DNA of 64,000 bases from Paenibacillus sp. BIHB 4019 (GCF_002741035.1 NZ_CP016808.1:6124501-6188500); one strand, 5' to 3'; shown: positions 50,686 through 60,942, numbered from the stretch's first letter. The notes: generated by a model from the letters alone, not told the origin. A program made the numbers and translations.

Positions 50686-51576
50686 TTAAAATGCAGTTGA
50701 TGAATCGACGAGGTTTTGCAAAAATTCAGCTTCCGATTCGGTAACGCCTACCAAAGGAAGTCTAACTCCGCCAACCGGGAAGCCGCTCAGTCCCATTACA
50801 TGCTTCAGAGCAACCGGGTTCGGTACCGGGTTCGGACATTCGAACAAACCCTTGAATACTGGGAAGCATTCAGCATTTAGCTTAGCCGCCAAAGCAACGT
50901 CTCCGCTCACATAAGCATCGATAAGCTGCTTCATTTTTTTGCCGATAACATGGCTAGCTACACTAATAATGCCATAACCGCCTACTGCTAAAGTCGGGAG
51001 CGTTGCCGCATCGTCGCCACTGTAAACTTTAAAGCCCTCTGGAGCGCCTGCTACAAGCTGAATAATCTGTTCCGATGATGCACAATCTTTTGTAGCTACA
51101 ATGTTGCTAATCGCCGCTAGGCGCAGCGTCGTTTCAACCGAAATATTCACGACTGTACGGCCCGGAACGTTGTACAATACAACCGGAAGCTTCGTCGAAT
51201 CCGCAATCGCTTTAAAATGCTGATAAAGGCCTTCCTGGCTCGGCTTGTTGTAATAAGGAGCAACAAGCAGCACGCCGTCAACTCCACACGCCTCTGCCAC
51301 CTTTGTCAAATGGATGGAATGAGCCGTATCATTGCTTCCTGTGCCTGCGATAATTTTAGCCCGTCCAGCAACGCGCTCTACCGAAAAACGAAATAGCGCT
51401 TCTTTCTCCCCATCCGTAAGTGTAGGAGATTCCCCCGTCGTACCGGATACAACAAGACTCTCGCTAAGCTGCTCTTCAATTAAGTAATCGATTAATCGCC
51501 CAGTCGCATCCCAATCAATTCCGCCAGCGGCATCGAATGGGGTGACCATCGCCGTAACTAACCTTCCATATTCCAT
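50686..51576 (-). CDS. dapA: DapA, 4-hydroxy-tetrahydrodipicolinate synthase
   Basis: 296 residues, TIM barrel. It has the substrate loop GTTGES, the catalytic Tyr in YNVPGRT and the Schiff-base Lys in IVATKDCAS. It condenses pyruvate with aspartate semialdehyde, the branch point to lysine, diaminopimelate and spore dipicolinate. ATG at 51576 after AGGAGGAGTC gives the family N-terminus MEYGRLVTAMVTPF; the frame from 51648 reads through hairpin repeats and is rejected. It is the last gene of the dpaA-dpaB-asd-dapG-dapA row. Confidence 0.97.
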   Translation of the reverse strand: MEYGRLVTAMVTPFDAAGGIDWDATGRLIDYLIEEQLSESLVVSGTTGESPTLTDGEKEALFRFSVERVAGRAKIIAGTGSNDTAHSIHLTKVAEACGVDGVLLVAPYYNKPSQEGLYQHFKAIADSTKLPVVLYNVPGRTVVNISVETTLRLAAISNIVATKDCASSEQIIQLVAGAPEGFKVYSGDDAATLPTLAVGGYGIISVASHVIGKKMKQLIDAYVSGDVALAAKLNAECFPVFKGLFECPNPVPNPVALKHVMGLSGFPVGGVRLPLVGVTESEAEFLQNLVDSSTAF

Positions 51577-51590
51577 TTTGACTCCTCCTA

Positions 51591-51738
51591 AAAGTTTTGC
51601 GGAGCAAAACTTACTTCGTAAGCATAGTCTTAAAGTTTTGCGGAGCAAAACTTACTTCGTAAGCTATCTACATTCAAGTTTCGCAAAGCAAAAGCTTCTT
51701 CGCAAGCTCAGGCCCAAAGCTTTGCTTCGCAAAACAAG
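51591..51738. repeat. Tandem 33-nt double-hairpin repeats between dapG and dapA
   Basis: Two identical 33-nt units lie at 51591-51623 and 51632-51664, a diverged unit at 51675-51707 (about 25 of 33 alike) and a partial, rearranged one at 51716-51738. Each unit contains two small hairpins, GTTTTGC-GGA-GCAAAAC and CTTAC-TTC-GTAAG. They fill almost the whole spacer within the dap operon and could form stacked RNA hairpins between the two cistrons. Confidence 0.88.
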
Positions 51739-51758
51739 TCTATTGCCTTTGTTTCCTG

Positions 51759-52970
51759 CTACAAATGAAGCTCGAACTTGGCATGCAGCGCACGCAGCGC
51801 AGATGCCATATCCGCATCTTTAACCAGTACCCAAATGGTCGTATTGGAGTCCGCCGCCTGCATTATAGCAATTCCCTGCAGCGTAAGGGCCTCTACAATA
51901 CGGGCCATAATGCCTGGAACACCGTTCATGCCGCCGCCAATGACAGATACCTTTGCACAGCCGCTAATCGCGGTTGGCGCATAACCGCAGTCCGTCAGTA
52001 CGGCTACAGCCTTCGCTGCATCGTAATCAAATACGGTATAGACGACTCCGCTTGGCGTCACATTTATAAAATCTACGCTAATATGATGACGGGCCATCGT
52101 TTGAAAAACCTGCAGCTGGACGTCCGCCTTGCCTTCGACCGTCTGCACCGAAATTTGTGTAATGCCCGCTACATGCGCAATGCCTGTTACATGACGGTCA
52201 CTTACCATTCCGGTAGCATGGAGCGGGCTATCCGTTACTAACGTTCCTTCATCGAGCGAAAAGGTCGAGCGCACACGAATCGGTATTCTGGCTTGCTGGG
52301 CAATTTCAACAGCGCGTGGGTGAATGACCTTAGCCCCTTGACGAGCCATATTGCAAATTTCTGCATAGCTGACGACAAGAAGCGGTTTTGCATCATTCAC
52401 AATTCGCGGATCAGCTGTCAAAATTCCGTTAACATCGGTATAAATATCTACTCGCTCTGCACGCAGCGAAGCGCCAAGTGCAGTCGCCGACGTATCGCTC
52501 CCGCCACGGCCGAGCGTAGTCAGCTCTCCGCTTTCGTTACCGCCTTGAAAACCGGTAACGATAACGACTTTATTTTCACCAAGCTTCGTTAGAAGCTGCT
52601 CCGGACGCAAGTCGGTAATTCTCGCTTGGCCGAAATGCCCGTCCGTTATAATGCCTGCCTGATATCCGCTTAAGATGGTAGCGGGAATGCCCTTTGAACA
52701 AAGCAAGCTGCATAAGACCGCGGCAGAAATCATCTCACCACAGCCCAGCAGCATATCCCGCTCACGCAGCGGAAGCGAGTCACCATTGCTTCGTACTAAA
52801 TCAAGCAGCGTATCCGTAGCATAAGGGTCGCCTAGGCGACCCATAGCCGAAACGACAACGACGAGCTGAAAACCATTTTCGCGTTCACGCTTAATATGCT
52901 CCAAACAATGATTTCTGGCAAAATCGGATGATACCGAGGTTCCTCCAAACTTCATAACGAGAGTTCGCAT
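51759..52970 (-). CDS. dapG: DapG, aspartokinase
   Basis: 403 residues. The kinase domain starts VMKFGGTSV, has GRGGSDTSA and the DPR motif (LTADPRIV). Two C-terminal ACT domains follow (about 265-400). The enzyme phosphorylates aspartate, the first step to lysine, threonine, methionine and dipicolinate; the B. subtilis isozyme at this locus is controlled by diaminopimelate. The ATG follows GGGGGAAGAGG. Confidence 0.96.
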   Translation of the reverse strand: MRTLVMKFGGTSVSSDFARNHCLEHIKRERENGFQLVVVVSAMGRLGDPYATDTLLDLVRSNGDSLPLRERDMLLGCGEMISAAVLCSLLCSKGIPATILSGYQAGIITDGHFGQARITDLRPEQLLTKLGENKVVIVTGFQGGNESGELTTLGRGGSDTSATALGASLRAERVDIYTDVNGILTADPRIVNDAKPLLVVSYAEICNMARQGAKVIHPRAVEIAQQARIPIRVRSTFSLDEGTLVTDSPLHATGMVSDRHVTGIAHVAGITQISVQTVEGKADVQLQVFQTMARHHISVDFINVTPSGVVYTVFDYDAAKAVAVLTDCGYAPTAISGCAKVSVIGGGMNGVPGIMARIVEALTLQGIAIMQAADSNTTIWVLVKDADMASALRALHAKFELHL

Positions 52971-53037
52971 AAGCCTCTTCCCCCATCACCGAAAGGCAAG
53001 ATGCCGCCAGCTATCAAGTCCTTGCACCGTTTATTCG

Positions 53038-54072
53038 TTAAGCCTGTGCGATGTGCTCGGCGATTTGAACCGCATTCCATGCGGCCCCTTTAAGCAGGTT
53101 ATCCGATACGATCCATAGGTTAAGCCCATTTTCATGGCCAAGATCGCGTCTCAAACGTCCGACAAATACTTCCGGCTTGCCGGCTGCTTCCGTTGCGAGC
53201 GGGTAAAGCTGATTCGCCGGATCATCAACCAGCACGACACCCGGGGCGTCAGACAACAGCTGCTTGACATCTTCCAGATCGTAGTTATTTTTCAGCTCAA
53301 CAAAAACCGATTCCGAATGGCCGTAAACGACTGGAATACGTACGCAAGTAGCAGTAACCTCAATGGTTTGGTCATCCAAAATTTTCTTCGTTTCATTGAC
53401 CATCTTCATTTCTTCAAGCGTGTAGCCGTTTTCTTGGAACTTGTCGATTTGCGGAATCGCATTAAAGGCGATTTGATGCTTCACAGGCAGCGAGCCTACT
53501 GGCAAAATAGCCGGATTGACCGCTTCGCCGTCAAGGGATGCACGCGTCTGGCGCAGCATTTCCTCAATCGCTTTCGCACCTGCTCCAGATACCGCTTGAT
53601 AAGTCGAAACGATAATGCGATTAATGCCGTATTTGTCTTGAAGCGGCTTAAGCGCAGCTACCATCTGAATTGTCGAACAGTTCGGATTCGCAATAATACC
53701 TTTATGCTCGCTTACCTTGTCAATATTCACTTCAGGCACAACAAGCGGCGTATTTGGGTCCATACGGTAAGCGTTCGTATTGTCAATACATACCGTTCCA
53801 TATTCAACTGCATGCGGCGCGAGCGCCTTCGTAACGTCTCCACCAGCGCTGAATAATGCTATATCAATGCCCTTAAAGCTTTCCGGCTTCGCTTCCTCCA
53901 CCGTCACTTCCTGGCCTTTGAATGTGATTTTCGTACCAGCAGACCTCGCTGAAGACAGAAGCTTCAGTTCCTTAATAGGGAAGTTTCTCTTATCGAGCAA
54001 GTTTAGTATTTGTTCCCCTACTGCGCCTGTTGCGCCAACTACTGCAACGTTAAACAATTTTTGATTTGACAT
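53038..54072 (-). CDS. asd: Asd, aspartate-semialdehyde dehydrogenase
   Basis: 344 residues. The NADP-binding motif VGATGAVG is at the N-terminus, the catalytic Cys in NPNCSTIQ (about residue 130) and the His region in RLRRDLG. It reduces aspartyl phosphate made by DapG. The position between dpaB and dapG is as in B. subtilis. Confidence 0.97.
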   Translation of the reverse strand: MSNQKLFNVAVVGATGAVGEQILNLLDKRNFPIKELKLLSSARSAGTKITFKGQEVTVEEAKPESFKGIDIALFSAGGDVTKALAPHAVEYGTVCIDNTNAYRMDPNTPLVVPEVNIDKVSEHKGIIANPNCSTIQMVAALKPLQDKYGINRIIVSTYQAVSGAGAKAIEEMLRQTRASLDGEAVNPAILPVGSLPVKHQIAFNAIPQIDKFQENGYTLEEMKMVNETKKILDDQTIEVTATCVRIPVVYGHSESVFVELKNNYDLEDVKQLLSDAPGVVLVDDPANQLYPLATEAAGKPEVFVGRLRRDLGHENGLNLWIVSDNLLKGAAWNAVQIAEHIAQA

Positions 54073-54119
54073 TTGCCGTAATGCTCCCCTCGGTCTTATA
54101 AAAACTCAGAATAAAAAAC

Positions 54120-54713
54120 TTAATAATTAAAACGCTCAATAATGAGCGGTTGTAACTGTTTGCCTTGCAGCGCCGCCTCGCATGTTTCCAGTGCCAAATC
54201 CATTCTCGCTACGAGCGAATTGGGCTTCTGAACCGGATTATCTTGGCCAAACGGCACAAAATAAATATTTTTCGTTACGATCAGCTTCGCAATATTCGCC
54301 AAATTAAGGCCTAAGCCATCATTCGTTGAAATTGCAATGACGATTGGCCTTCCATTTCGCATTTGCGATTTGGCTGCCATAAGCACCGCACTGTCAGTCT
54401 GCGCATTAGCCAGCCTGCTTGTTGTATTGCCCGTGCATGGAGCAATGAGCAGCACATCAATAAGCTTGGATGGGCCAAGCGGCTCCGCTTGAACGATCGT
54501 CGAAATAATTTCATTGCCAGTTATCGCTTTGAGCTGTGTCTGCCACTGCTCCGACGTTCCGAATCTCGTATCCGTCGTCATAATCGTCTGCGATACTATA
54601 GGTACTACGTTCGCGCCTGCGTCTACAAACCGCTGGATTTGCGGCATAACCTCGGCAAACGTGCAGTGAGACCCTGACAATGCATACCCTACCGTAAGTC
54701 CGGACCAATTCAT
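54120..54713 (-). CDS. dpaB: DpaB (SpoVFB), dipicolinate synthase flavoprotein subunit
   Basis: 197 residues of flavoprotein fold (SGSHCTFAEVMPQI..., LIAPCTGNTTSRLAN, SQMRNGRPIVIAIS). With DpaA it makes dipicolinic acid in the mother cell for the spore core. ATG at 54713 overlaps the dpaA stop by four bases (ATGA). It should be expressed from the sigma-K promoter in front of dpaA. Confidence 0.95.
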   Translation of the reverse strand: MNWSGLTVGYALSGSHCTFAEVMPQIQRFVDAGANVVPIVSQTIMTTDTRFGTSEQWQTQLKAITGNEIISTIVQAEPLGPSKLIDVLLIAPCTGNTTSRLANAQTDSAVLMAAKSQMRNGRPIVIAISTNDGLGLNLANIAKLIVTKNIYFVPFGQDNPVQKPNSLVARMDLALETCEAALQGKQLQPLIIERFNY

Positions 54714-55609
54714 TCCCCATTCCCCCGATTTATCAAGTCGTCCATAATCAATTGTGTTAAACAATCGGCTATGATTCGTCCAGCAGTTCTGGGTGCGACG
54801 ATACCGGGGAGTCCGGGCGCGAGCATTGCCTTAATAGCCCGTTTCTCAGCAAAGCGGAAATCCGTTCCGCCAGGCTTCGAAGCCAGATCAATAATGACGC
54901 TTCGCGAAGGAAGATTTGCTATAATTTGCGCTGTGACTATCATAGTCGGAATTGTGTTAAAAAGCAAGTCAATATTGCCCGTATATTGCCGCAAATTGCT
55001 GGTGTAGAAAGGCTCGAAGCCCATTTCGAGCGCTCTTGCAAAATGCTCTCCCTTGCGTACTCCGACAAGCACATTCGCCCCTAGGCCCTTTAACGTCCGC
55101 GCCAATGTGAACCCCGTTCTTCCGAACCCGAGCACCATGCAGGTAGAGCCATGAATCGTAATATCGGTATGTTGAATCGCCATCATTACCGCACCTTCAG
55201 CTGTCGGAATGGAGTTATAAATGGCGACATCGTCGCGCTCAAATAACTCTACCAATTCCAGCTGATGCTGCTTGCAAAGGTCGCTCAAATATGGTTTTGC
55301 CATACCGGCGTATACTTTGCAATGCTTAGGCAAGCGTGCCATATGGCGCTCTTCCAGCCTGATCTCGCTATCGCTGAATACAGCGCTGATGACGCCCTGG
55401 TCATCGGTTCCGACGGCAGGCAGCACTAATGCGTCTACCCCGTCAAACAGCCGTTCATCAAATTCAGCCTGAACCGCTCCCTCTGGCGTCGACTGCAGGC
55501 CGTCAAAGCCCGTTATGACTACGGTCGCATCCAGCTCCGCCAGTTTGCGGATCACCTCAAGCTGCCTGGCGTCGCCGCCGATAAGCAGCACTTGAACGCC
55601 TGTTAGCAT
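54710..55609 (-). CDS. dpaA: DpaA (SpoVFA), dipicolinate synthase subunit A
   Basis: 299 residues: an N-terminal dehydrogenase-like domain (LLIGGDARQLEVI) and a Rossmann domain with MVLGFGRTGFTLARTLKGLGA. It forms dipicolinate synthase with DpaB. ATG at 55609 after GAGGAGTGAAG is chosen over the upstream in-frame ATG at 55633. A sigma-K promoter motif lies about 40 bases upstream, in keeping with mother-cell expression. Confidence 0.95.
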   Translation of the reverse strand: MLTGVQVLLIGGDARQLEVIRKLAELDATVVITGFDGLQSTPEGAVQAEFDERLFDGVDALVLPAVGTDDQGVISAVFSDSEIRLEERHMARLPKHCKVYAGMAKPYLSDLCKQHQLELVELFERDDVAIYNSIPTAEGAVMMAIQHTDITIHGSTCMVLGFGRTGFTLARTLKGLGANVLVGVRKGEHFARALEMGFEPFYTSNLRQYTGNIDLLFNTIPTMIVTAQIIANLPSRSVIIDLASKPGGTDFRFAEKRAIKAMLAPGLPGIVAPRTAGRIIADCLTQLIMDDLINRGNGE

Positions 55610-55645
55610 CGGCTTCACTCCTCTCTTGCGCATGTAGATATAGAC

Positions 55646-55672
55646 TATCTTATGCCTGGGCCTAGAATGGGT
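55646..55672 (-). promoter_or_regulatory. Sigma-K promoter of dpaA
   Basis: CATAAGATA (55646-55654) on the minus strand matches the -10 consensus CATAnnnTA, and AC stands 16 bases upstream (55671-55672) as the minimal -35. Confidence 0.75.
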
Positions 55673-55679
55673 GAAAAAA

Positions 55680-55705
55680 AAGACCGGAGCATCTGCCCCG
55701 GTCTT
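55680..55705 (-). terminator. Intrinsic terminator after dut
   Basis: AAGACCGG/CCGGTCTT stem with inner GC pairing, followed on the minus strand by nine Ts. It lies immediately upstream of the dpaA promoter. Confidence 0.92.
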
Positions 55706-55712
55706 CTAAACC

Positions 55713-56156
55713 TTAAACGCCAGTATGTCCGAACCCGCCGCTGCCACGCACGGTATCCGGTAATTCGGCTGTCTCTTCAATGGTGACAACCGGTACTTGC
55801 TGGAACACCATTTGGGCGATGCGCTCGCCGCGTGCAATCGTGAACGGCTCCTGCCCCAAATTGACGAGCAGCACCTTCACTTCGCCGCGGTAATCAGCGT
55901 CGATCGTTCCTGGGGAGTTCAAGCATGTAATGCCATGCTTGTAAGCCAGGCCGCTGCGCGGGCGAATTTGCGCCTCCAGCTCGGCTGGCATAGCCATGGC
56001 AAAGCCTGTAGGAATGAGCTTGCGCTCACCCGGTGCCAGCTCAACAGGCTCTGATACAGCGGCCTGCAGGTCGAAACCTGCAGCCCATTCGGACATTTTG
56101 CAAGGAAGTTTGATGTCTTCGTTGCCCTCTACTCTTTTAAACAGTACGCGATACAA
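55713..56156 (-). CDS. dut: Deoxyuridine 5'-triphosphate nucleotidohydrolase
   Basis: 147 residues, trimeric dUTPase family, with all five motifs: [43 protein letters not shown] and [10 protein letters not shown] at the C-terminus. It removes dUTP and makes dUMP. TTG at 56156 is chosen, six bases after GGAGGG; a longer frame from 56192 runs deeper into the upstream gene. The start overlaps the end of ymxG by 20 bases. Confidence 0.95.
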   Translation of the reverse strand: MYRVLFKRVEGNEDIKLPCKMSEWAAGFDLQAAVSEPVELAPGERKLIPTGFAMAMPAELEAQIRPRSGLAYKHGITCLNSPGTIDADYRGEVKVLLVNLGQEPFTIARGERIAQMVFQQVPVVTIEETAELPDTVRGSGGFGHTGV

Positions 56157-57402
56157 AACGATCCCTCCCAAGTTTAGATGCCACCTTTTCACTCGAACCT
56201 ACCATCGCCACCGCAAAAGGTGCTGCAAGCAAACGCTCTGTTACGCTTCTCACATCTTCCATCTTCACGGAATCAATGCGCTCAAGCAGCTCATCAAGCG
56301 TGTAATGCCGGCCCAGCATCAGCTCATTTTTCCCAAGTCGGGTCATTCGGCTGCTCGTGCTCTCCAGACTGAGAATCAGGCTGCCCTTCAACTGCTCTTT
56401 GCCGCGATGAAGCTCAGCATCCTCAAGCCCCTTGGAAGCAAGCTCCTCGAGCTGCTCCATCGTCAAATCAAGCACTTCCTTCGTTTGCTTAGGCGCCGTA
56501 CCCGCATACAAGGTGAACAGGCCGCTGTCCGCATAAGAGGAGTGATAGGAATAAACCGAATAAGCAAGGCCGCGTTTTTCGCGAATTTCTTGGAACAGGC
56601 GCGAGCTCATGCCCCCGCCAAGCGCATTATTGAGCAGCACCATCGCATAAAGCTTCTCATCTGAAATCGAACAGCCCTGAAAGGACAGGCAAAGATGATT
56701 TTGCTCGGTTTTCTTTTTATAGAAAATATAATCGCCGCGGAAATCCGGTGCTTCCACCAGCTGCGATGTCCCTTTGCGGTCAAACTTGCCAAAATATTTC
56801 TCCAGCAGCTCCAGCAGCTTGCCCTCTTCCACATTGCCGGCGACACTGACGACGGTGTTGTCAATCGTATAATAATCGTTCATATACGCGCTCAGTGTAT
56901 CAGGCGTCATTTCGGCAAGACGCTCCTCTAGGCCCAGAATCGAATAAGCGAGAGGGTGATCGCCATAAGCGGCACGCGAAGCTTCATCATGCACCTTGTC
57001 ATCTGGCGTATCCTCATACATCGAGATTTCTTCTAAAATAACATTCCGCTCTTTCGCCAAATCCGTCTCATCCAGCTTGGAATTGAAAAACATGTCCGAA
57101 AGCGCATCAACAGCGAGCGGCAAATGCTCATCCAGCACCTTGGCGTAATAGCAGGTATACTCTTTGGAGGTAAATGCATTTACATTGCCCCCAATACCAT
57201 CGAACAGATCGGCAATATCTTTAGCCGTGCGCTGATCTGTCCCCTTGAAAAGCATATGTTCGATAAAATGGGAGATCCCGTTATTTTCAGGCGTCTCATT
57301 CCGAGAGCCTGTTTTGACCCATATGCCAAATGAAACCGAACGGCAGGTTGGGATATATTCAACTACGACTCTTAAACCGTTGCTAAGCGTATATTTTTTC
57401 AC
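56137..57402 (-). CDS. ymxG: M16 zinc peptidase (YmxG/MlpA)
   Basis: 421 residues with HFIEH (HxxEH), the second Glu in [17 protein letters not shown] and the C-terminal M16 half ending in [14 protein letters not shown]. subtilis YmxG/MlpA lies at the same place, between ylxY and dpaA. The start is GTG at 57402 after AGGAGGACC, giving [13 protein letters not shown]; the longer frame from 57537 overlaps ylxY and is rejected. Confidence 0.94.
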   Translation of the reverse strand: MKKYTLSNGLRVVVEYIPTCRSVSFGIWVKTGSRNETPENNGISHFIEHMLFKGTDQRTAKDIADLFDGIGGNVNAFTSKEYTCYYAKVLDEHLPLAVDALSDMFFNSKLDETDLAKERNVILEEISMYEDTPDDKVHDEASRAAYGDHPLAYSILGLEERLAEMTPDTLSAYMNDYYTIDNTVVSVAGNVEEGKLLELLEKYFGKFDRKGTSQLVEAPDFRGDYIFYKKKTEQNHLCLSFQGCSISDEKLYAMVLLNNALGGGMSSRLFQEIREKRGLAYSVYSYHSSYADSGLFTLYAGTAPKQTKEVLDLTMEQLEELASKGLEDAELHRGKEQLKGSLILSLESTSSRMTRLGKNELMLGRHYTLDELLERIDSVKMEDVRSVTERLLAAPFAVAMVGSSEKVASKLGRDRFVSRTV

Positions 57403-57445
57403 GAAGGGTCCTCCTGTAAGCATGAATGTTAACACTATATCAAAA

Positions 57446-58450
57446 TTATGGTTGCGGCTCAACAGCAGCAGGTATCCGCGCCTCCGAAAGCGTCTCGCTA
57501 ACGGGGCCAAGCGTATAGCCCTGGCGTTTAATTTCACGAATCATTCCGGTTAAAGCATCGCGCGAGGACGCTGTCGGATGCATCAGAATAAGTGCGCCTG
57601 GCTCCAGCCGCGACGAAATGCGCCGAATGATCCAGTCGGCTCCCGGCTTGGTCCAATCGACCGTATCAATTGTCCATAACACTGTGCGAAGCCTCTGCTC
57701 CGCCGCCACCTGCACCGTCATTTGGTTAAAATCGCCCGAAGGCGGGGCAAACCATTTATTCGTCACGCCAAGCGTCGATTTGAGCAAATCCTCCGTACGG
57801 GAAATTTGCAAATAAGCATCATTTCGGCTAAGCTCGCTCATCTTGGGATGCGTATACGCATGATTGGACATTTCATGCCCTTCCGCTTGAATTTGCTTGG
57901 CGATTTCCGGATATTTCTTCAGCCACGAGCCATCTAGAAAAAAAGTTGCCTTTACCTCTTCCTTGTTCAAGGTTTTAAGGATTGGCGTTATGTATTCATT
58001 GCCCCACGCAACATTAATCATTAGCGATACCATTTTTTTGTTTGGATTGCCTTTGTATACCGGAAGCGGCCCTAAATCAGCAAGCTTAATACGTGGAGAC
58101 GTCTCCTTGTATACATATAAAATCGGCGAAAGGGCGCCCGATGCAATCGTCTTCTCCACCGTGGCGTCGACATCCACCTCCAGCCCATTGTAGCCGGGAA
58201 TAGCCTTCCATACGCGGTCAATCCGGGCATCGATAGGCTTAATGGAGCGGCTCTCGGCTTCTGCTACGACAGCAGCGCGCAGCTTTGCTTTATTTTCATC
58301 CAAAACCGACTCTTGCAGCTGCGTCATCATGCCTTTTTCCTGTTTAATTGCGCTGATATAGTCCGCCGTACCTCCTCCATTCGCGCGAATGAACACCACC
58401 ATAATCAGCATACAGCCCATGGCTGCCCCTATTTTTCTCAGCACCTTCAT
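57446..58450 (-). CDS. ylxY: YlxY-like polysaccharide deacetylase family protein, first metal motif altered
   Basis: 334 residues with an N-terminal signal/anchor (about 8-22) and a NodB domain (about 145-325). Motif 2 is present (SNHAYTHP), but motif 1, normally TFDDG, reads INVAWGN, so the catalytic and metal aspartates are missing, as in known YlxY proteins. It is probably a non-catalytic or altered member, conserved between pnp and ymxG in Bacillales. The ATG follows GAGGGACGGGG. Confidence 0.9.
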   Translation of the reverse strand: MKVLRKIGAAMGCMLIMVVFIRANGGGTADYISAIKQEKGMMTQLQESVLDENKAKLRAAVVAEAESRSIKPIDARIDRVWKAIPGYNGLEVDVDATVEKTIASGALSPILYVYKETSPRIKLADLGPLPVYKGNPNKKMVSLMINVAWGNEYITPILKTLNKEEVKATFFLDGSWLKKYPEIAKQIQAEGHEMSNHAYTHPKMSELSRNDAYLQISRTEDLLKSTLGVTNKWFAPPSGDFNQMTVQVAAEQRLRTVLWTIDTVDWTKPGADWIIRRISSRLEPGALILMHPTASSRDALTGMIREIKRQGYTLGPVSETLSEARIPAAVEPQP

Positions 58451-58555
58451 TCACCCCGTCCCTCATTGCTCCATATGTATGAATATTGGGACGAGATTAT
58501 GTTAGGGAGAAAATGGTTGCCTTTTATAAGCAGGCGATTTTTGACGGCAAAATAA

Positions 58556-58582
58556 AAAGAGACAGATGGAATCTGGCTCTTT
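58556..58582 (-). terminator. Intrinsic terminator downstream of pnp
   Basis: AAAGAGACAGAT/ATCTGGCTCTTT stem (one mismatch) with a 3-nt loop; the minus-strand exit reads TTTTTATTTT. It ends transcripts coming from pnp before ylxY. Confidence 0.8.
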
Positions 58583-58600
58583 GCTTCGAGTATAAAAAAA

Positions 58601-58659
58601 CAAGTATAAACGGCGTTGCCGTTTTTTTTTGCGGCAACAATCCGTTTGGCGTAGAAATA
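58601..58659. repeat. Single diverged copy of the 59-nt structured element
   Basis: It shares CAAGTRTAAACGGC, a GCGGCAA block, CCGTTT and CGTAGAAATA with the cores at 24028-24086 and 24126-24184, at the same total length. The AAACGGC-GTT-GCCGTTT hairpin inside carries a T run. A TATAAGA...TCTTATA inverted repeat follows at about 58670-58700. Confidence 0.7.
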
Positions 58660-58745
58660 GACGCGTAAATATAAGAGAAAATCTCTGCATTCTTATATTT
58701 TGAGAAAGCACCTTGCGGTGCCCCTACCATGTAACGCTGCAGCCG

Positions 58746-60842
58746 TTATTGTGCTGGTACAGTTGGCGTCAATACAGCTTTACGGGACAAGTTAATACGG
58801 CCCTGCTGATCAATTTCCGTTACTTTAACTGTAATTTGGTCGCCGATTGCAATGACATCTTCCACTTTAGCGACACGCTCGTTCGCCAGCTGGGAAATAT
58901 GCACAAGACCATCTTTGTTCGGTAAAATTTCAACGAATGCGCCGAACTTCTCGATCCGTTTTACCGTACCTAAATAAATTTCGCCAATTACAACTTCCTT
59001 CACGATACCTTCGATAATCGCTTTGGCTTTTTGGTTCATCTCTTCGTTCGAAGAAGCAATGTAAACCATGCCATCCTGCTCGATATCGATTTTCACGCCA
59101 GTTTCCTCAATAATCTTGTTGATGATTTTACCGCCAGAGCCGATAACATCACGGATTTTGTCCGGATTAATGCGAAGCGTGAGAATTTTAGGCGCATACT
59201 GGGAAAGGTTAGGACGAGCTTCCGAAATAATCGCTGTCATTTTACCTAGAATATGCATGCGTCCTTCGCGTGCTTGCTCAAGCGCCTGCTCCAAAATCGA
59301 ACGATCGATACCGTCAATTTTGATATCCATTTGAATGGCAGTTACACCTTCTGCTGTACCCGCTACTTTAAAGTCCATATCGCCGAGATGATCTTCCATC
59401 CCTTGAATGTCGGACAAAATGGAGAAATGTTCACCATCTTTAATCAGACCCATTGCAATACCTGCAACCGGAGCTTTAATCGGAACGCCTGCATCCAGCA
59501 TTGCAAGTGTGCTTGCACAAATACTAGCCTGGGAAGTCGATCCATTGGATTCGAGCACCTCGGATACAAGACGAATCGTATACGGGAAGTCAGCCTCAGA
59601 TGGAATAACTTTCGACAAAGCGCGCTCGCCGAGTGCACCATGTCCAATTTCACGACGGCCTGGAGGACGAAGTGGTCTTGCTTCGCCTACGCTGAATGGC
59701 GGGAAATTATAGTGATGCATAAAACGTTTCGTTTCTTCCGGGCTAATGCCGTCAAGAATTTGCACATCGCCAAGCGGTCCAAGCGTACAAATGCTGAGTG
59801 CTTGGGTTTGTCCACGTGTGAATAGTCCAGATCCGTGTGTACGCGGCAATATCGCCACATCACATTCGATTGGACGAATTTCTTCAGGCGCACGGCCATC
59901 AGGACGGATTTTTTCATGTGTGATCAGGCGGCGAACTTCTTCTTTAACGATATCATAAAGTACTTCTTTGACATCGCCAAGCAGTTCAGGCGTCTCTGCA
60001 TATACTTCTTCAAAATGCGCAACCGTGTCCGCATTAACCGCATCAATGGCATCCTGACGCTCATGCTTCTCGGGAATGCGAATCGCCTCTACCAGACGAG
60101 CAGATGCAAATGCGCGAACAGCTGCATTTACTTCTTCATTGACTGCATGCAGCGTTACTTCCATTTTTTCTTTGCCGGCAATGGCCTGCAGTTGCTCGAT
60201 TGTAGCAACGATTTTCTTGATTTCATCATGCCCGAACATAATCGCTTCCAGCATCACGTCTTCAGGAACTTCATTTGCTTCTGCTTCCACCATCATAATG
60301 GCATCTTTCGTACCAGCAACTACAACGAAAATATCGCTTTTCTGCTCTTGCTCAACCGTTGGAATGATCACGAATTGACCATCAACACGACCTACGCTCA
60401 CGCCGCCGATCGGCCCGTTGAATGGCACATCAGAAATGGCCAGCGCTGCGGAAGTACCAATCATTGCAGCCATTTCAGGCGAGCAATCTTGATCCACGCT
60501 CATGACGATATTCGCGATTTGAATATCATTACGGAACCCTTCAGGGAACAACGGACGAATCGGACGGTCCGTCAGACGGCTGGACAAAATCGCTTTCTCA
60601 CTTGGGCGTCCTTCACGTTTAATAAATCCACCAGGGATTTTACCAACCGCATAAAGACGTTCTTCATAGTTCACCGTAAGCGGGAAAAAATCTAAATCCT
60701 TTGGACCTTTGGAAGCGGTCACTGTACAGAGTACAACGGTGTCGCCATAACGAACAGTTACAGCAGCATTCGCTTGCTTCGCAAGTCTGCCTGTTTCCAA
60801 TACAAGCTTCCGTCCACCCAAAATCATTTCAACTTGTTGCAA
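58746..60842 (-). CDS. pnp: Polynucleotide phosphorylase
   Basis: 698 residues: two RNase PH-like domains (the active one with [14 protein letters not shown] and later [20 protein letters not shown]), a KH domain ([15 protein letters not shown]) and an S1 domain ([20 protein letters not shown]). It is a phosphorolytic 3'-5' exoribonuclease. The start is TTG at 60842 after AGGAGGGATACG. It follows rpsO, the widely conserved order, with a large hairpin between. Confidence 0.97.
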   Translation of the reverse strand: MQQVEMILGGRKLVLETGRLAKQANAAVTVRYGDTVVLCTVTASKGPKDLDFFPLTVNYEERLYAVGKIPGGFIKREGRPSEKAILSSRLTDRPIRPLFPEGFRNDIQIANIVMSVDQDCSPEMAAMIGTSAALAISDVPFNGPIGGVSVGRVDGQFVIIPTVEQEQKSDIFVVVAGTKDAIMMVEAEANEVPEDVMLEAIMFGHDEIKKIVATIEQLQAIAGKEKMEVTLHAVNEEVNAAVRAFASARLVEAIRIPEKHERQDAIDAVNADTVAHFEEVYAETPELLGDVKEVLYDIVKEEVRRLITHEKIRPDGRAPEEIRPIECDVAILPRTHGSGLFTRGQTQALSICTLGPLGDVQILDGISPEETKRFMHHYNFPPFSVGEARPLRPPGRREIGHGALGERALSKVIPSEADFPYTIRLVSEVLESNGSTSQASICASTLAMLDAGVPIKAPVAGIAMGLIKDGEHFSILSDIQGMEDHLGDMDFKVAGTAEGVTAIQMDIKIDGIDRSILEQALEQAREGRMHILGKMTAIISEARPNLSQYAPKILTLRINPDKIRDVIGSGGKIINKIIEETGVKIDIEQDGMVYIASSNEEMNQKAKAIIEGIVKEVVIGEIYLGTVKRIEKFGAFVEILPNKDGLVHISQLANERVAKVEDVIAIGDQITVKVTEIDQQGRINLSRKAVLTPTVPAQ

Positions 60843-60942
60843 ACGTATCCCTCCTGTATTTAAAAATTAATTTAAACGATTGACAAACATAACCTTCGCC
60901 AGCAGGACCTCTATATCCTGCTTAACCCTCGCATATTACAAA

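Noticed and set aside
51577..51758. Lysine riboswitch in front of dapA
   Set aside because: The spacer is made of short repeated hairpins and shows none of the conserved lysine riboswitch core. No such element was seen before dapG or asd either.
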